Shown: in pieces, positions 16,121-24,874 of the stretch
Position numbering within the stretch: the stretch's first letter is position 1
How the letters are laid out: each line of letters starts with the position of its first letter
From: JABJGO01 sp963921245
GTDB lineage: Bacteria > Pseudomonadota > Alphaproteobacteria > Rhodospirillales > Casp-alpha2
Assembly: GCA_963921245.4 (NCBI GenBank)
Contig: CAWUEY030000001.1
Location: 2,542,001 to 2,606,000 of the forward strand
Direction of reading: 5' to 3'
DNA: 64,000 nucleotides
Notes under the pieces: model-generated
Told to the model about the DNA's origin: nothing
Databases searched by the model: none
Seen by the model: the letters and a program-made list of their open reading frames with translations, nothing else
Translations under genes and position numbers: made by a program

Positions 16121-16305
16121 CCTCTCGGCGTCGGCGGGTCTTTTCCCAAAGAAATCCACCCGGGTCAATCTTTTTTACCCACAACGAATTTTCCGGGCCG
16201 TAACCTTGCTCGAAAGACCCGCAGGCCCGACGCTTTACAGATTAAAGTTGATTGCCCAATCCGGCCTGGTCGCCCAAATCTGACTCTGCCAACGTCTTGG
16301 TCGGC
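16121..16305 (-). other. Upstream part of the metK leader
   Basis: This completes the 307-bp gap between lnt and metK. It contains no convincing gene. A TTGACC hexamer in the minus strand near 16160 could be a -35 element, but no good -10 is seen at the right distance. The lnt stop is read through a run of seven T residues at 16307-16313 that encodes its two C-terminal Phe codons. Confidence 0.3.
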
Positions 16306-18006
16306 TCAAAAAAACGCTAGCGAACTTTTCGATCCGTTATCTTGTAGTATGCCCGTCCCAGCTCCAGAGTCTCGCGACGGGCCAGATTGTCTCAAATTCC
16401 AACCAGATCCAGCACACAACAGCAGTAAAATGATGATCGTCGGCGTGTTTCCCCATGTTGAAAACACGGTTGGTGCGAGGGGCAACGGCAAGCGCGCATC
16501 CAGCACCCCCTCTGCCCCCAGGGGTAACTGTGCGCCGACCTGTCCATAACCATCAATCACCGCGGATATTCCCGTGTTTGCAACTCGTACAACAGGCAGC
16601 CCCTCCTCCACCGCCCGCACTATCGCCGAGGCGAAATGCTGATAGGGGCCGGGAGACAGTCCGTACCAGGCATCGTTGGTGGCATTGAGGATCCAATCCG
16701 GTTTAGGCCCTGAGTCCGCGATAACGCGTCCCGGGAATATGATTTCATAGCAGATCAACATGCTAACAGGCGGCAATCCACGAATAAGTAACGTCTGTCG
16801 CGCAGGACCGGCGGAAAAGTTACCCGCTCCAAACGTCATTTTCTCCACGGGCAGATAGTCACTGAACGGCATGTATTCGCCAAAAGGCACCAGGTGCGCC
16901 TTGTCATAGTTTGCAAGAACAAGTCTTTCGGGACCAACGACAAAGAGACTGTTCCAGTAGCGGGTTGTCGGCTCATCCGCGCGAGGGTCAGTTTCGGTTC
17001 TTACTGCGCCGGTAATCAGCGCGCCTTCCGATGGCGCGGCCCGGGCAAGCAAGCTGACCAATTCGCTTGAGCCAGAAAGGACATAGGGGACGGCTGTCTC
17101 CGCCCAGATAATGTGAGTAGGCGGCTCTCCTTCGGGGCGCGGCTCTAGGCTCATGGCAAGCTGGCGGCTCACGTGTTGAGCACGCAGGTGTGGTGCCCAC
17201 TTTTCTTTCTGGGGAATGTTTGGTTGTACAAGCCGAAGCCGCACATCCTCGACAAAGGTAGGGCTTGAGTTTTCTATCCGCAAACTGCCCAGTGCGAAAA
17301 CCAGGCAGCCCACAATCAAACCCGGAACGAGGGCACCAAGGAGCCTGTCTTGTGGCTTTGCTCCATCGGCAGCAAGAACGGCTATGAGTGCCGAACAGAA
17401 CACGGTCAGGAAGCTTAACAGATACACACCACCGAAGGCCGCTATCTGCATCATTTCAACCGAAACAGTCCAAGCCGTTCCAACCAGATTCCAGGGGAAC
17501 CCTGTAAAGGCCCAGCCCCGGACCCATTCCGCCAGTGTCCATAACGAGGAAAACAACAGAACAGAACCGCCCGAGATCACATTTTCAGCGATCAATGTTT
17601 TGTAGATCACAGCAGCCGTACCAATATAGAGGCCCAGAGCCGCGGCAAGGCCAAAAACGGCGGGTATGGCGAGAAATCCATGACGGTGCTCATGCACCAT
17701 GAAAGCATGGCCAATCCAGTAGAGACCGACGGCGAAAAATCCCAATCCAAACATCCAGCCGAACAGAAAGGCTGATCGCTTGCTGCAGCCCCCGTGAACC
17801 AGCCAAATCAGAATGGGCAAGGCGACAGGCAGGACAAAAATCCAGGAAATTGGCTGAAACGCCATGGCCGCAAGAACACCTGATAAAAGTGCCAGGCAAC
17901 AACGGATTAATTTGTTCTGGCTATCAATCCGAAAACGCAGGTCAGACAGGCTTTGACAGACGGCGCGGGAAACCCGTTCCGCCATGGAGGTTTTGCCAGC
18001 CGCCAT
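16306..18006 (-). CDS. lnt: Apolipoprotein N-acyltransferase
   Basis: A 566-residue inner-membrane enzyme that transfers the third acyl chain to the N-terminal Cys of lipoproteins. Several hydrophobic membrane segments occupy about residues 30-240, followed by a periplasmic nitrilase domain and one C-terminal membrane helix (IIILLLLC). The catalytic triad is visible as Glu in IWAETAVPY, Lys in NYDKAHLVPFGEY and Cys in LICYEIIFPG. It is slightly longer than E. coli Lnt (512) because of N- and C-terminal extensions. It starts 5 bp after corC, the usual order. Confidence 0.95.
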   Translation of the reverse strand: MAAGKTSMAERVSRAVCQSLSDLRFRIDSQNKLIRCCLALLSGVLAAMAFQPISWIFVLPVALPILIWLVHGGCSKRSAFLFGWMFGLGFFAVGLYWIGHAFMVHEHRHGFLAIPAVFGLAAALGLYIGTAAVIYKTLIAENVISGGSVLLFSSLWTLAEWVRGWAFTGFPWNLVGTAWTVSVEMMQIAAFGGVYLLSFLTVFCSALIAVLAADGAKPQDRLLGALVPGLIVGCLVFALGSLRIENSSPTFVEDVRLRLVQPNIPQKEKWAPHLRAQHVSRQLAMSLEPRPEGEPPTHIIWAETAVPYVLSGSSELVSLLARAAPSEGALITGAVRTETDPRADEPTTRYWNSLFVVGPERLVLANYDKAHLVPFGEYMPFSDYLPVEKMTFGAGNFSAGPARQTLLIRGLPPVSMLICYEIIFPGRVIADSGPKPDWILNATNDAWYGLSPGPYQHFASAIVRAVEEGLPVVRVANTGISAVIDGYGQVGAQLPLGAEGVLDARLPLPLAPTVFSTWGNTPTIIILLLLCAGSGWNLRQSGPSRDSGAGTGILQDNGSKSSLAFF

Positions 18007-18011
18007 GATTA

Positions 18012-18944
18012 TTAACCCTGCGCGGCGGTTGCCGGTTCCACACGCTGCAATCGCACACGCTTGATCCGTCTCGGGTCGGCGTCCAGGACCTGGAACTCAA
18101 AACCTGACGGATGGGTTACCAGTTCTCCTCGAATGGGGACATGTCCGGCGGCGGCAAAAACCAACCCCCCGAGGGTATCCACATCCTCGCGCTCATCATC
18201 ACTGAGAAACTCACCAAAAGCCTGTTCCAGGACCTCTATTTCAACGCGCGCATCAGCTTCATAAACACCGTCATCACGTTGAATGAAATCGGGTTCATCT
18301 GTCCTGTCGTGCTCATCTTCGATTTCTCCGACGATCTCTTCGACCAGATCTTCAATGGTAACCAGCCCATCAACGCCGCCATACTCATCGACCACAATCG
18401 CCATATGGGACCGTGCGGCCCGCATTTCGAGCAGCAATTCCAAAACCCGCATGGAAGGTGAAACAAACAGTAATCCTCTCTGGACTTTTTCCAGAGAAAA
18501 CGTCGCTAAATCATCTCGCCGGGCGGCCAGATCCTTGATATGAACCATGCCGGAAACATCGTCTAGGCTCTCGCCATAAATGGGAAGGCGGGAATGTCCT
18601 TTTTCCGTCATGACATCAATCGTGTCTTCAAGACACATCTTCGCGTCCACGGCAATAATATCGGCGCGTGGCACCATCACGTCATTGATTGTACGATTGT
18701 GAAGCTCAAGCACATTGCCAATGAGCGCCCGTTCACTCTCGTCAATCCGGCTTTCGCCGTCGTCCCTTTCCTCGATCAGCTCATCAAGAGATTCGCGCAA
18801 CGAGTTTTCGCTGGATTTCATGCCAAACACTGAGCGGAGCCATCCGGAAAACCCGGACTTTCGGCACCCGTTGCCATTTGATCCGTTCTGACCTGATCCT
18901 GGGCGGATGATTGAATCTACGGCTTCTGGCATGTCATCAGACAT
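18012..18944 (-). CDS. corC: CorC/HlyC-type CBS-domain protein
   Basis: A 310-residue cytoplasmic protein. A pair of CBS domains (about 80-200; VMVPRADIIAVDA and MAIVVDEYGGVDGLVTIEDLVEEIVGEIEDEHD) is followed by a C-terminal CorC_HlyC domain (about 215-300). In enterobacteria CorC is linked to magnesium and cobalt efflux; in other species related proteins affect membrane stress. The ATG at 18944 follows GAGGA and overlaps the ybeY stop by 8 bp, suggesting translational coupling. An upstream in-frame start at 18977 would overlap ybeY further. Confidence 0.92.
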   Translation of the reverse strand: MSDDMPEAVDSIIRPGSGQNGSNGNGCRKSGFSGWLRSVFGMKSSENSLRESLDELIEERDDGESRIDESERALIGNVLELHNRTINDVMVPRADIIAVDAKMCLEDTIDVMTEKGHSRLPIYGESLDDVSGMVHIKDLAARRDDLATFSLEKVQRGLLFVSPSMRVLELLLEMRAARSHMAIVVDEYGGVDGLVTIEDLVEEIVGEIEDEHDRTDEPDFIQRDDGVYEADARVEIEVLEQAFGEFLSDDEREDVDTLGGLVFAAAGHVPIRGELVTHPSGFEFQVLDADPRRIKRVRLQRVEPATAAQG

Positions 18945-19494
18945 TTTCGCATTCCTCGCCATAGGGATCGGGTACATCCAGCAATGTTAGAATTTTCGAC
19001 TCCAAAAATTCCATGATCATCGCCTGATCTTCAGAGATATGATCGTAACCAAGCAAGTGCAATACACCATGAACAACAAGGTGCTGGAGGTGGTCCTCAA
19101 TAAGAACACCGGATGCATCGGCCTCGCGAACCACCGTTTCAAAAGCAATAACGACATCGCCCAGGATTGCCGGCATTTCTGAAGAAACGTCCGCAATCTC
19201 GTCCAGAGTATCAAAGACAGGAAAGGATAGGACGTTGGTTGGACCGGATTTATCCCGGTACTGACTGTTCAGGACGGCCACATCATCATCGCCCGTGAGA
19301 ACAACAGAGATTTCGATTTCCCGGGCGTTAATCCTGACCTCCTGAAAGGTCGCGTCAATTGCTTTTTGACACAGGTTTTCAATGTCGGAGATTTTCTCAT
19401 ACCATCTGGAATCCCGGACGTCAGCGTCCAGATGGATTGTCGAGCCTGGTTCCGGTTCCGGGTCCAATGATATAGGCACGGAAGCCCTATTCAT
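18937..19494 (-). CDS. ybeY: Endoribonuclease YbeY, rRNA maturation factor
   Basis: A 185-residue metal-dependent RNase acting in 16S rRNA 3'-end processing and ribosome quality control. The zinc site HGVLHLLGYDH (three His) lies near residues 140-150, and the family's TNVLSFP segment near 90-96. The ATG at 19494 overlaps the phoH stop by 8 bp and follows GGGACGG, so it is preferred to the in-frame codon 72 bp upstream inside phoH. Confidence 0.95.
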   Translation of the reverse strand: MNRASVPISLDPEPEPGSTIHLDADVRDSRWYEKISDIENLCQKAIDATFQEVRINAREIEISVVLTGDDDVAVLNSQYRDKSGPTNVLSFPVFDTLDEIADVSSEMPAILGDVVIAFETVVREADASGVLIEDHLQHLVVHGVLHLLGYDHISEDQAMIMEFLESKILTLLDVPDPYGEECENV

Positions 19495-20518
19495 TTTCCG
19501 TCCCTTTCTGAGCATTGTTTTTTTCGTACGGTGCAGAAGCCCGCCGGGCGTGCTCGACAGCGTCATAGGCCTCTACGATCCGTGTAACCAGCGGATGACG
19601 CACCACGTCCGCGGCGGTAAACTGAACGAACCCTACTCCCTCTATTTTTGTCAGTGTTTCCATAGCATCCCGAAGACCAGAGCGAATACCGCGTGGCAAA
19701 TCGACCTGGGTCAGGTCACCGGTGATGACCATGCGGGCATTGTCACCAAGGCGGGTGAGAAACATCTTCATCTGAACCGCAGTAGTGTTCTGTGCCTCAT
19801 CCAGAATAACAAAGGCGTTGGAGAGTGTCCTGCCGCGCATGAAGGCAAGCGGGGCAACTTCAATTTCGCCACTTTCCAGACGCTTGGAAACCTGCTCGGC
19901 GGGCAACATATCGTAGAGCGCATCATAAAGAGGACGCAGATAAGGATCGACTTTCTCGCGCATATCACCTGGCAAAAACCCCAGCTGCTCGCCAGCTTCT
20001 ACAGCAGGACGGGAGAGAATAATGCGATCAACCGTGCCATTGACCAACAGCTCGACCGCCTTGGCAACAGCGAGATAGGTCTTCCCCGTCCCGGCCGGGC
20101 CCTGGGCAAATGTCAGATCATGTTTGTCGATGGTCCGAAGATAATCGGCTTGCGAGCCGGAGCGCGGAGAGATCGACCTGTTTCGGGTCTGAACGACAAT
20201 CTGTGAGTCTTCCATCCTGCCCGCCGGCTCCGTCACCATCCGCACGGCAGCATCCACCTCATTCTTCGTAACTTCCAATCCCTGTTTCAATCTTACATAC
20301 AATCGATCCAATACATCGCGGGCGCGTTCGATGGTGTTTTGATCGCCTGTCACCACAATCTCGTTACCGCGGGGGTGAATGGAAATCTCCAGCAGTTGCT
20401 CCAGACGAACAAGATTGCTGTGATGAAACCCAAACAACTCTTGCGCAAAACCGTTGTCATCGAATGACATTTCCAGCGCGTTTTGTGAGGGTTTCCGGTC
20501 CTTTCCAGACCGCGCCAT
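19487..20518 (-). CDS. phoH: PhoH-like ATPase
   Basis: A 343-residue P-loop ATPase of the PhoH/YbeZ family, which works with YbeY and is often encoded beside it. Walker A is GPAGTGKTYLA (about 140-150) and Walker B is FVILDEAQNTT. An N-terminal single-strand nucleic-acid-binding region (KH-like) covers about 15-90. ATG at 20518 follows AAAGG at 4-nt spacing; an ATG four codons earlier (20530) has no visible ribosome site. It begins 17 bp after miaB and overlaps ybeY. Confidence 0.94.
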   Translation of the reverse strand: MARSGKDRKPSQNALEMSFDDNGFAQELFGFHHSNLVRLEQLLEISIHPRGNEIVVTGDQNTIERARDVLDRLYVRLKQGLEVTKNEVDAAVRMVTEPAGRMEDSQIVVQTRNRSISPRSGSQADYLRTIDKHDLTFAQGPAGTGKTYLAVAKAVELLVNGTVDRIILSRPAVEAGEQLGFLPGDMREKVDPYLRPLYDALYDMLPAEQVSKRLESGEIEVAPLAFMRGRTLSNAFVILDEAQNTTAVQMKMFLTRLGDNARMVITGDLTQVDLPRGIRSGLRDAMETLTKIEGVGFVQFTAADVVRHPLVTRIVEAYDAVEHARRASAPYEKNNAQKGTENE

Positions 20519-20535
20519 TGAACCTTTCATGACGA

Positions 20536-21918
20536 TCAGGCACTTATCCGTTCAGATGGTATAGAGGTTAGCCCGGGAACATTTGAATCAACGAGCGCCC
20601 CGGACAAACTGTTTTCGTGTGCGGCAACAATTTCCAGTGATGCAATGGTGTCCAGCAAGCTTTCATGTGCATTGACGTGAACAGGTTGCATATAGGGGCT
20701 GCGCCCGACAAGTTGTCCCGAATGGCGGCCGTTGCGCTCAAGTAAAACAGGCATGAATCTACCCACACACTCCTGATTGAAGGTAATCTGTTGCTGATTG
20801 AGCAGAGTCTGTATATGCGCCAAACGCTCCCGCTTCAGGTTCTCATCGACTTGGCCCCGCATGGCCGCCGCCGGTGTTCCTGGGCGCGGGCTGTATTTGA
20901 ACGAATACGCCTGAATAAAACCGACGTCGCGGACCAGATCCAGGGTTTGCTCAAAATCCGTATCGGACTCACCGGGGAAGCCAACAATAAAATCAGAGGA
21001 CAGGGCAATATCGGGGCGCGCCGCGCGTAACTGTGCCACCAATTCGCGGTATTGCCGAGCGTTGTGCCGCCTGTTCATGGCAGCAAGCACACGATCAGAG
21101 CCGGATTGAACCGGCAGGTGCAGAAATGGCATGAGTTGCGGCACATCCCGATGGGCGGCGATCAGGGCCGCGTCCACTTCTGCGGGATAAGAGGTGGTGT
21201 AGCGGAGGCGATCAATGCCGTCGATCTCCGCCAGTTCACGAATCAAATCGCCCAAACCGAGTTCCGCGCCGCCCGCCGTCAAACCGTGATAGGCATTGAC
21301 GTTCTGTCCAAGCAGTGTGATTTCGCGCGCACCCGCGTCGCGCAATTGCCGCGCCTCGTCGAGAACCTCGACAACAGAACGCGAAAACTCTGCGCCACGC
21401 GTATAGGGAACGACACAAAACGTGCAAAACTTGTCACATCCTTCCTGAATGGTCAGAAACGCCGTGCTGTTTTTCACCCGCGCGGTTGGCGGCAGCGCAT
21501 CGAATTTTGATTCCGCTGGAAAATCCGTCTCAAGCACGCAACCGGCCTGACGAGAAGCGCGGGCCACCATCTCCGGCAGCCGGTGATACGTCTGGGGGCC
21601 GAAAACCATATCCACATAGGGTGCCCGCCGAACGATTTCGGCACCTTCCGCTTGAGCGACACATCCCGCTACGGCAAGGATCATTTGTTCGCCGTTCTCG
21701 GCCTTTTCTTCTTTTAGATGCCGGAGGCGGCCGAGCTCGGAAAACACTTTTTCCGACGCTTTTTCCCGTATGTGACAGGTGTTGAGAATAACCATATCCG
21801 CCCCTTCGGGAACGGACTGGGCTTCATACCCCAAAGGCGCCAGAATATCCGTCATACGATTGGAATCGTATACGTTCATCTGACATCCATAGGTTTTTAT
21901 GAAAAGTGATTTTGCCAA
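20536..21918 (-). CDS. miaB: tRNA-2-methylthio-N6-dimethylallyladenosine synthase
   Basis: A 460-residue radical-SAM methylthiotransferase that adds the 2-methylthio group to i6A37 of tRNAs. The N-terminal UPF0004 domain supplies three Cys for the second cluster (TYGCQMN, LNTCHIREKA and VAGCVAQ), the radical-SAM cluster is CDKFCTFC, and a TRAM domain is at the C-terminus. The start is a TTG at 21918, since the frame is closed by a TGA shortly upstream and no ATG precedes the conserved SLFIKTYGC. It heads the overlapping miaB-phoH-ybeY-corC-lnt run. Confidence 0.95.
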   Translation of the reverse strand: MAKSLFIKTYGCQMNVYDSNRMTDILAPLGYEAQSVPEGADMVILNTCHIREKASEKVFSELGRLRHLKEEKAENGEQMILAVAGCVAQAEGAEIVRRAPYVDMVFGPQTYHRLPEMVARASRQAGCVLETDFPAESKFDALPPTARVKNSTAFLTIQEGCDKFCTFCVVPYTRGAEFSRSVVEVLDEARQLRDAGAREITLLGQNVNAYHGLTAGGAELGLGDLIRELAEIDGIDRLRYTTSYPAEVDAALIAAHRDVPQLMPFLHLPVQSGSDRVLAAMNRRHNARQYRELVAQLRAARPDIALSSDFIVGFPGESDTDFEQTLDLVRDVGFIQAYSFKYSPRPGTPAAAMRGQVDENLKRERLAHIQTLLNQQQITFNQECVGRFMPVLLERNGRHSGQLVGRSPYMQPVHVNAHESLLDTIASLEIVAAHENSLSGALVDSNVPGLTSIPSERISA

Positions 21919-22110
21919 GGCAGGATCAATCTGTGCAGAACATCATTCAGAAATTACACATTTACAACTCGAACCAGACACAACGCCCCGAACGCCTTGA
22001 ATGTCTTGACCGGGACCAACGGGCACCCTGACAGGAAGGCACGCGGTATAAGCCAAAAACCTGTTATAGACAATACCTATCGCGGATTCCACGCCTGAAA
22101 TCACCGCACC

Positions 22111-22590
22111 TTATGTGTCATCCGATTCCTCTGAGCCCTCATCGAGAGGCACCCCGTAAAGTTCCAGGCGATGGCCGACCAATTTCATGCCGTGGTTTTT
22201 TGCAATCGTTTCCTGTAACGTCTCGATTTCCTCGTTTTGGAACTCAATGACCTGACCGGACCGCATGTTGATCAGATGATCATGATGTTCGGCGGTCACT
22301 TCCTCATAGCGGGCGCGGCCATCGCCAAAATCATGCCGTTCAACAATATCCGCCTCTTCAAAAAGACGCATGGTGCGGTATACTGTGGCGATACTGATCC
22401 CGTCATCCAGTTTTGCAGCCCGGCGATGCACCTCTTCAACATCAGGATGATCATCGGCATCGGACAGAACCCGGGCAATAACACGGCGTTGTTCGGTCAT
22501 TTTCATGCCGCGCTCTATGCATAACTCTTCTATTGTGGAAGGTTCTTTGGAAATATCCCTGTTCTCCCCGATTTTAGGCCCTTGATTCAT
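22111..22590 (-). CDS. fur: Fur-family metalloregulator
   Basis: A 159-residue Fur/Mur-type repressor. The recognition helix is SIATVYRTMRLFEEADIVERH (about 68-88). The metal-site segment HHDHLINMRSGQVIEF (about 101-116) is that of Fur, distinct from the HHH of the Irr gene at 1135. CxxC zinc motifs are absent, as in other alphaproteobacterial Fur/Mur proteins, some of which respond to manganese. The ATG at 22590 is preceded by a weak ribosome site. It lies upstream of miaB (192-bp gap without a gene) and is divergent from the TusA-like gene. Confidence 0.92.
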   Translation of the reverse strand: MNQGPKIGENRDISKEPSTIEELCIERGMKMTEQRRVIARVLSDADDHPDVEEVHRRAAKLDDGISIATVYRTMRLFEEADIVERHDFGDGRARYEEVTAEHHDHLINMRSGQVIEFQNEEIETLQETIAKNHGMKLVGHRLELYGVPLDEGSEESDDT

Positions 22591-22719
22591 CAAAACAACA
22601 TGGAAACAAGGTGTTCGGCTGTCTTGAATACCGCGGCGGCGGCAGCTACATCATAAATATGAGCGTCAACACTTCAACTACTATCGTCCAGGAGGCGACG
22701 CGGGATTCGAATTGGTATC

Positions 22720-23001
22720 ATGATAAAACCCTTTGAAAAGAGCGCCCGCCCGCCAATGGCCGATCATTATCTGGATATCTCCAGCGAGGTTTGCCCGATG
22801 ACGTTCGTGAAGGCAAAGCTCCTCATTGAGCGCATGGCACGCGGCGAAACAGCGTGCATCCGCCTTCAGGGTGAAGAGCCGCTCTGTAACGTCCCCCGTT
22901 CCGTCACGGATTACGGACACGAAATCCTTTCTTTGGAAGGTGAGACGCCTGAAACATCGGAATTCGGGCCACACCTGCTTGTTTTGCGTAAATCCGCCTG
23001 A
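22720..23001 (+). CDS. TusA/SirA-family sulfurtransferase-like protein
   Basis: A 93-residue protein with the two-layer TusA fold. The conserved N-terminal motif is DISSEVCPMTFVKAKLLIE, where the active-site Cys is followed by Pro (CPMT instead of the common CPxP). TusA proteins carry persulfide sulfur for tRNA thiolation and related reactions. The start is uncertain: ATG at 22720 or 22756 (the latter giving MADHYLDISSEVC), neither with a clear ribosome site. It is the only plus-strand gene between tsaB and fur and ends 9 bp from the tsaB stop (convergent). Confidence 0.85.
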   Translation: MIKPFEKSARPPMADHYLDISSEVCPMTFVKAKLLIERMARGETACIRLQGEEPLCNVPRSVTDYGHEILSLEGETPETSEFGPHLLVLRKSA

Positions 23002-23010
23002 TTTGCTCAA

Positions 23011-23715
23011 TCATCCAATAGGGCGCAACCATCCGGCACCCTCCTTCAGATTGACATCCGGCGGGCGCAGGTAGAGCGGTCCCAGCGGGATTTCCCCAGC
23101 CCCTGGCAAGCCGCGTTCCGCGGCAAGGCGGGCGACCGTCACCGCAGCGGGGAAAATCACGGCTGAGCGGGACACATTCTTGCTTGGATCGGCCTGAATC
23201 CGCTGCAAAACATCGCTCGACGTATCACCGCAAACCACGACAGGTGCCGGCGTAAGATCGCCCCAATGCGTCATGACCTGATCAGGGGATAGGGCCGCGG
23301 GCTCACCTAGGGGAAAGAGGTCTGTGGAAAATGCCTGGGTAAACACATCGCCTCGTTTTGAATCGATCATAGCCAGAATGCTTGCGTTTTTTTGTTCGCT
23401 CGCCCCTACACCGGCGGCGAGCGTTTCCAAAGAGGTTAGACCCAATAACGGTTTGTTGGCCGCGAGTGCCAGGGCGCGCGCCGTTGAAAGCCCAATCCTG
23501 ACACCTGTAAATGCCCCGGGGCCAACCGTCACCGCAATACCGTCGAGATCAGGGAAACCAAGACCCGCCCTTGATACAACACGTTTTATCATGGGAACCA
23601 GATGTTCGGATTGACCGCGGGCCATCTCCTGAAACTCTTGCGCCAGAATTTCATTGTTGCCCTGAACGGCCACCGAACAGGCCGCCATCGAGGTATCAAA
23701 CGCGAGTATCCGCAT
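23011..23715 (-). CDS. tsaB: tRNA threonylcarbamoyladenosine biosynthesis protein TsaB
   Basis: A 234-residue ASKHA-fold partner of TsaD for t6A37 synthesis. Segments are ILAFDTSMAACSVAV (about 3-17), the GPGAFTGVRIGLSTARALA motif (about 66-84) and the LYLRPPDV tail. The ATG at 23715 starts MRILAFDTS, the family start; a longer frame adds nine residues. In many alphaproteobacteria rimI and fur follow tsaB; here rimI is not found and a TusA-like gene is placed on the other strand. Confidence 0.94.
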   Translation of the reverse strand: MRILAFDTSMAACSVAVQGNNEILAQEFQEMARGQSEHLVPMIKRVVSRAGLGFPDLDGIAVTVGPGAFTGVRIGLSTARALALAANKPLLGLTSLETLAAGVGASEQKNASILAMIDSKRGDVFTQAFSTDLFPLGEPAALSPDQVMTHWGDLTPAPVVVCGDTSSDVLQRIQADPSKNVSRSAVIFPAAVTVARLAAERGLPGAGEIPLGPLYLRPPDVNLKEGAGWLRPIG

Positions 23716-23806
23716 GGGGAAAAGTATCAATCTTTCTTGCACTTATGTAAACTTTGTCACATTTTCTGATCTGACAGTAACCTGGTGACAATTAATCAGG
23801 GCGGAA

Positions 23807-24874
23807 ATGAAGAATAAAAATCACCCCTGCATGATCCGGATGGTGACAGTCCTGATATTGGTTGCCGGCGCCACTGTTGGTACATGGCTTTTCCCGGCAA
23901 AGGTCCATGCAGAAGATTCGGCGGTTGTTGTGATGTATCACCGTTTCGGTGATGGTCGGTACCCTTCGACCAATATCACGCTGGAACAGTTCGATGCTCA
24001 TATCGCTGAATTGACCAATGGGAAGTATACGGTTTTACCGCTGCCTGAAATCATCCGCCGCCAACAGGCCGGCGAAGCTTTACCCAACCGAACCGTCGGT
24101 ATTTCCATCGATGATGCCTACAAATCAGTCTATACAGAAGCATGGCCTCGGCTTCGCGACGCGGGGCTTCCGTTTACAATTTTTGTATCAACCGGGCCGG
24201 TAGACGATCAGCTTGAGGACATGATGTCCTGGGACAATCTCCGGGAGATGGCTGCGGGAGAGGCGACCATCGGTGCACACACCATCACCCATCTGCACAT
24301 GCCTGAGTACGGCGAAGAACGCCTTCGAGAGGAAATCGAGGGCTCCAACAAGCGCTATCTGGAAGAAATGGGGAAAGTCCCTGGACTCTTTGCCTATCCT
24401 TACGGCGAGGCCAGTCAGAAGGTTATTGAACTGGTCCAGGAGTCCGGTTATATCGCCGCTTTCGGGCAGCATTCCGGGGCCTTTGATTCCGGGGATTTCC
24501 CATATTATTTGCCCCGATTTCCTTTGAATGAGAAATTTGGCGATATGGGTCGATTCAAGACGTCCGTAAACGCGCTGGCCATGTCAGCGACGGACATTAC
24601 TCCCGAAGATATGCATGTTTCGCCATCATATACAGCACCTGTGATGGGTTTCACGTTGCGCAAACCGCTCCCGAAGCTCGACCAGTTGAGCTGTTTCCTG
24701 TCTCATGCCGGGAAGGCGGATGTGTCCCGATTGGGGGAAAGACGCTTTGAGATCAGGACCGATATACCGTTTTCCGCCGGCAGAACCCGTCTCAACTGTA
24801 CGTTGCCGGGCAGTGGTGACAACGCCGGCCGGTGGTACTGGTTTGGCCAGCAATTCTATCAGTCGGAAGAATAG
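23807..24874 (+). CDS. Secreted polysaccharide deacetylase (carbohydrate esterase 4)
   Basis: A 355-residue exported protein. A signal peptide covers about 1-35 (hydrophobic VTVLILVAGATVGTWLF, cleavage near VHA-ED). The NodB domain follows: YHRFGDG, metal/catalytic motif GISIDDAYKS (Asp-Asp; the first motif is normally TFDD), HTITHLHMP (HxxxH metal ligands) and PYGEAS. The C-terminal 100 residues are not clearly assigned. Such enzymes remove N-acetyl groups from peptidoglycan or exopolysaccharide. It is convergent with the Bax-like glucosaminidase, whose stop codon directly adjoins, and both may act on cell-wall glycan. Confidence 0.88.
   Translation: MKNKNHPCMIRMVTVLILVAGATVGTWLFPAKVHAEDSAVVVMYHRFGDGRYPSTNITLEQFDAHIAELTNGKYTVLPLPEIIRRQQAGEALPNRTVGISIDDAYKSVYTEAWPRLRDAGLPFTIFVSTGPVDDQLEDMMSWDNLREMAAGEATIGAHTITHLHMPEYGEERLREEIEGSNKRYLEEMGKVPGLFAYPYGEASQKVIELVQESGYIAAFGQHSGAFDSGDFPYYLPRFPLNEKFGDMGRFKTSVNALAMSATDITPEDMHVSPSYTAPVMGFTLRKPLPKLDQLSCFLSHAGKADVSRLGERRFEIRTDIPFSAGRTRLNCTLPGSGDNAGRWYWFGQQFYQSEE

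Noticed and set aside
22620..22740. Short plus-strand frame of about 25 codons starting at an ATG near 22659
   Set aside because: It overlaps the TusA-like start, has no ribosome site and ends within a few codons of that gene; not supportable as a gene.
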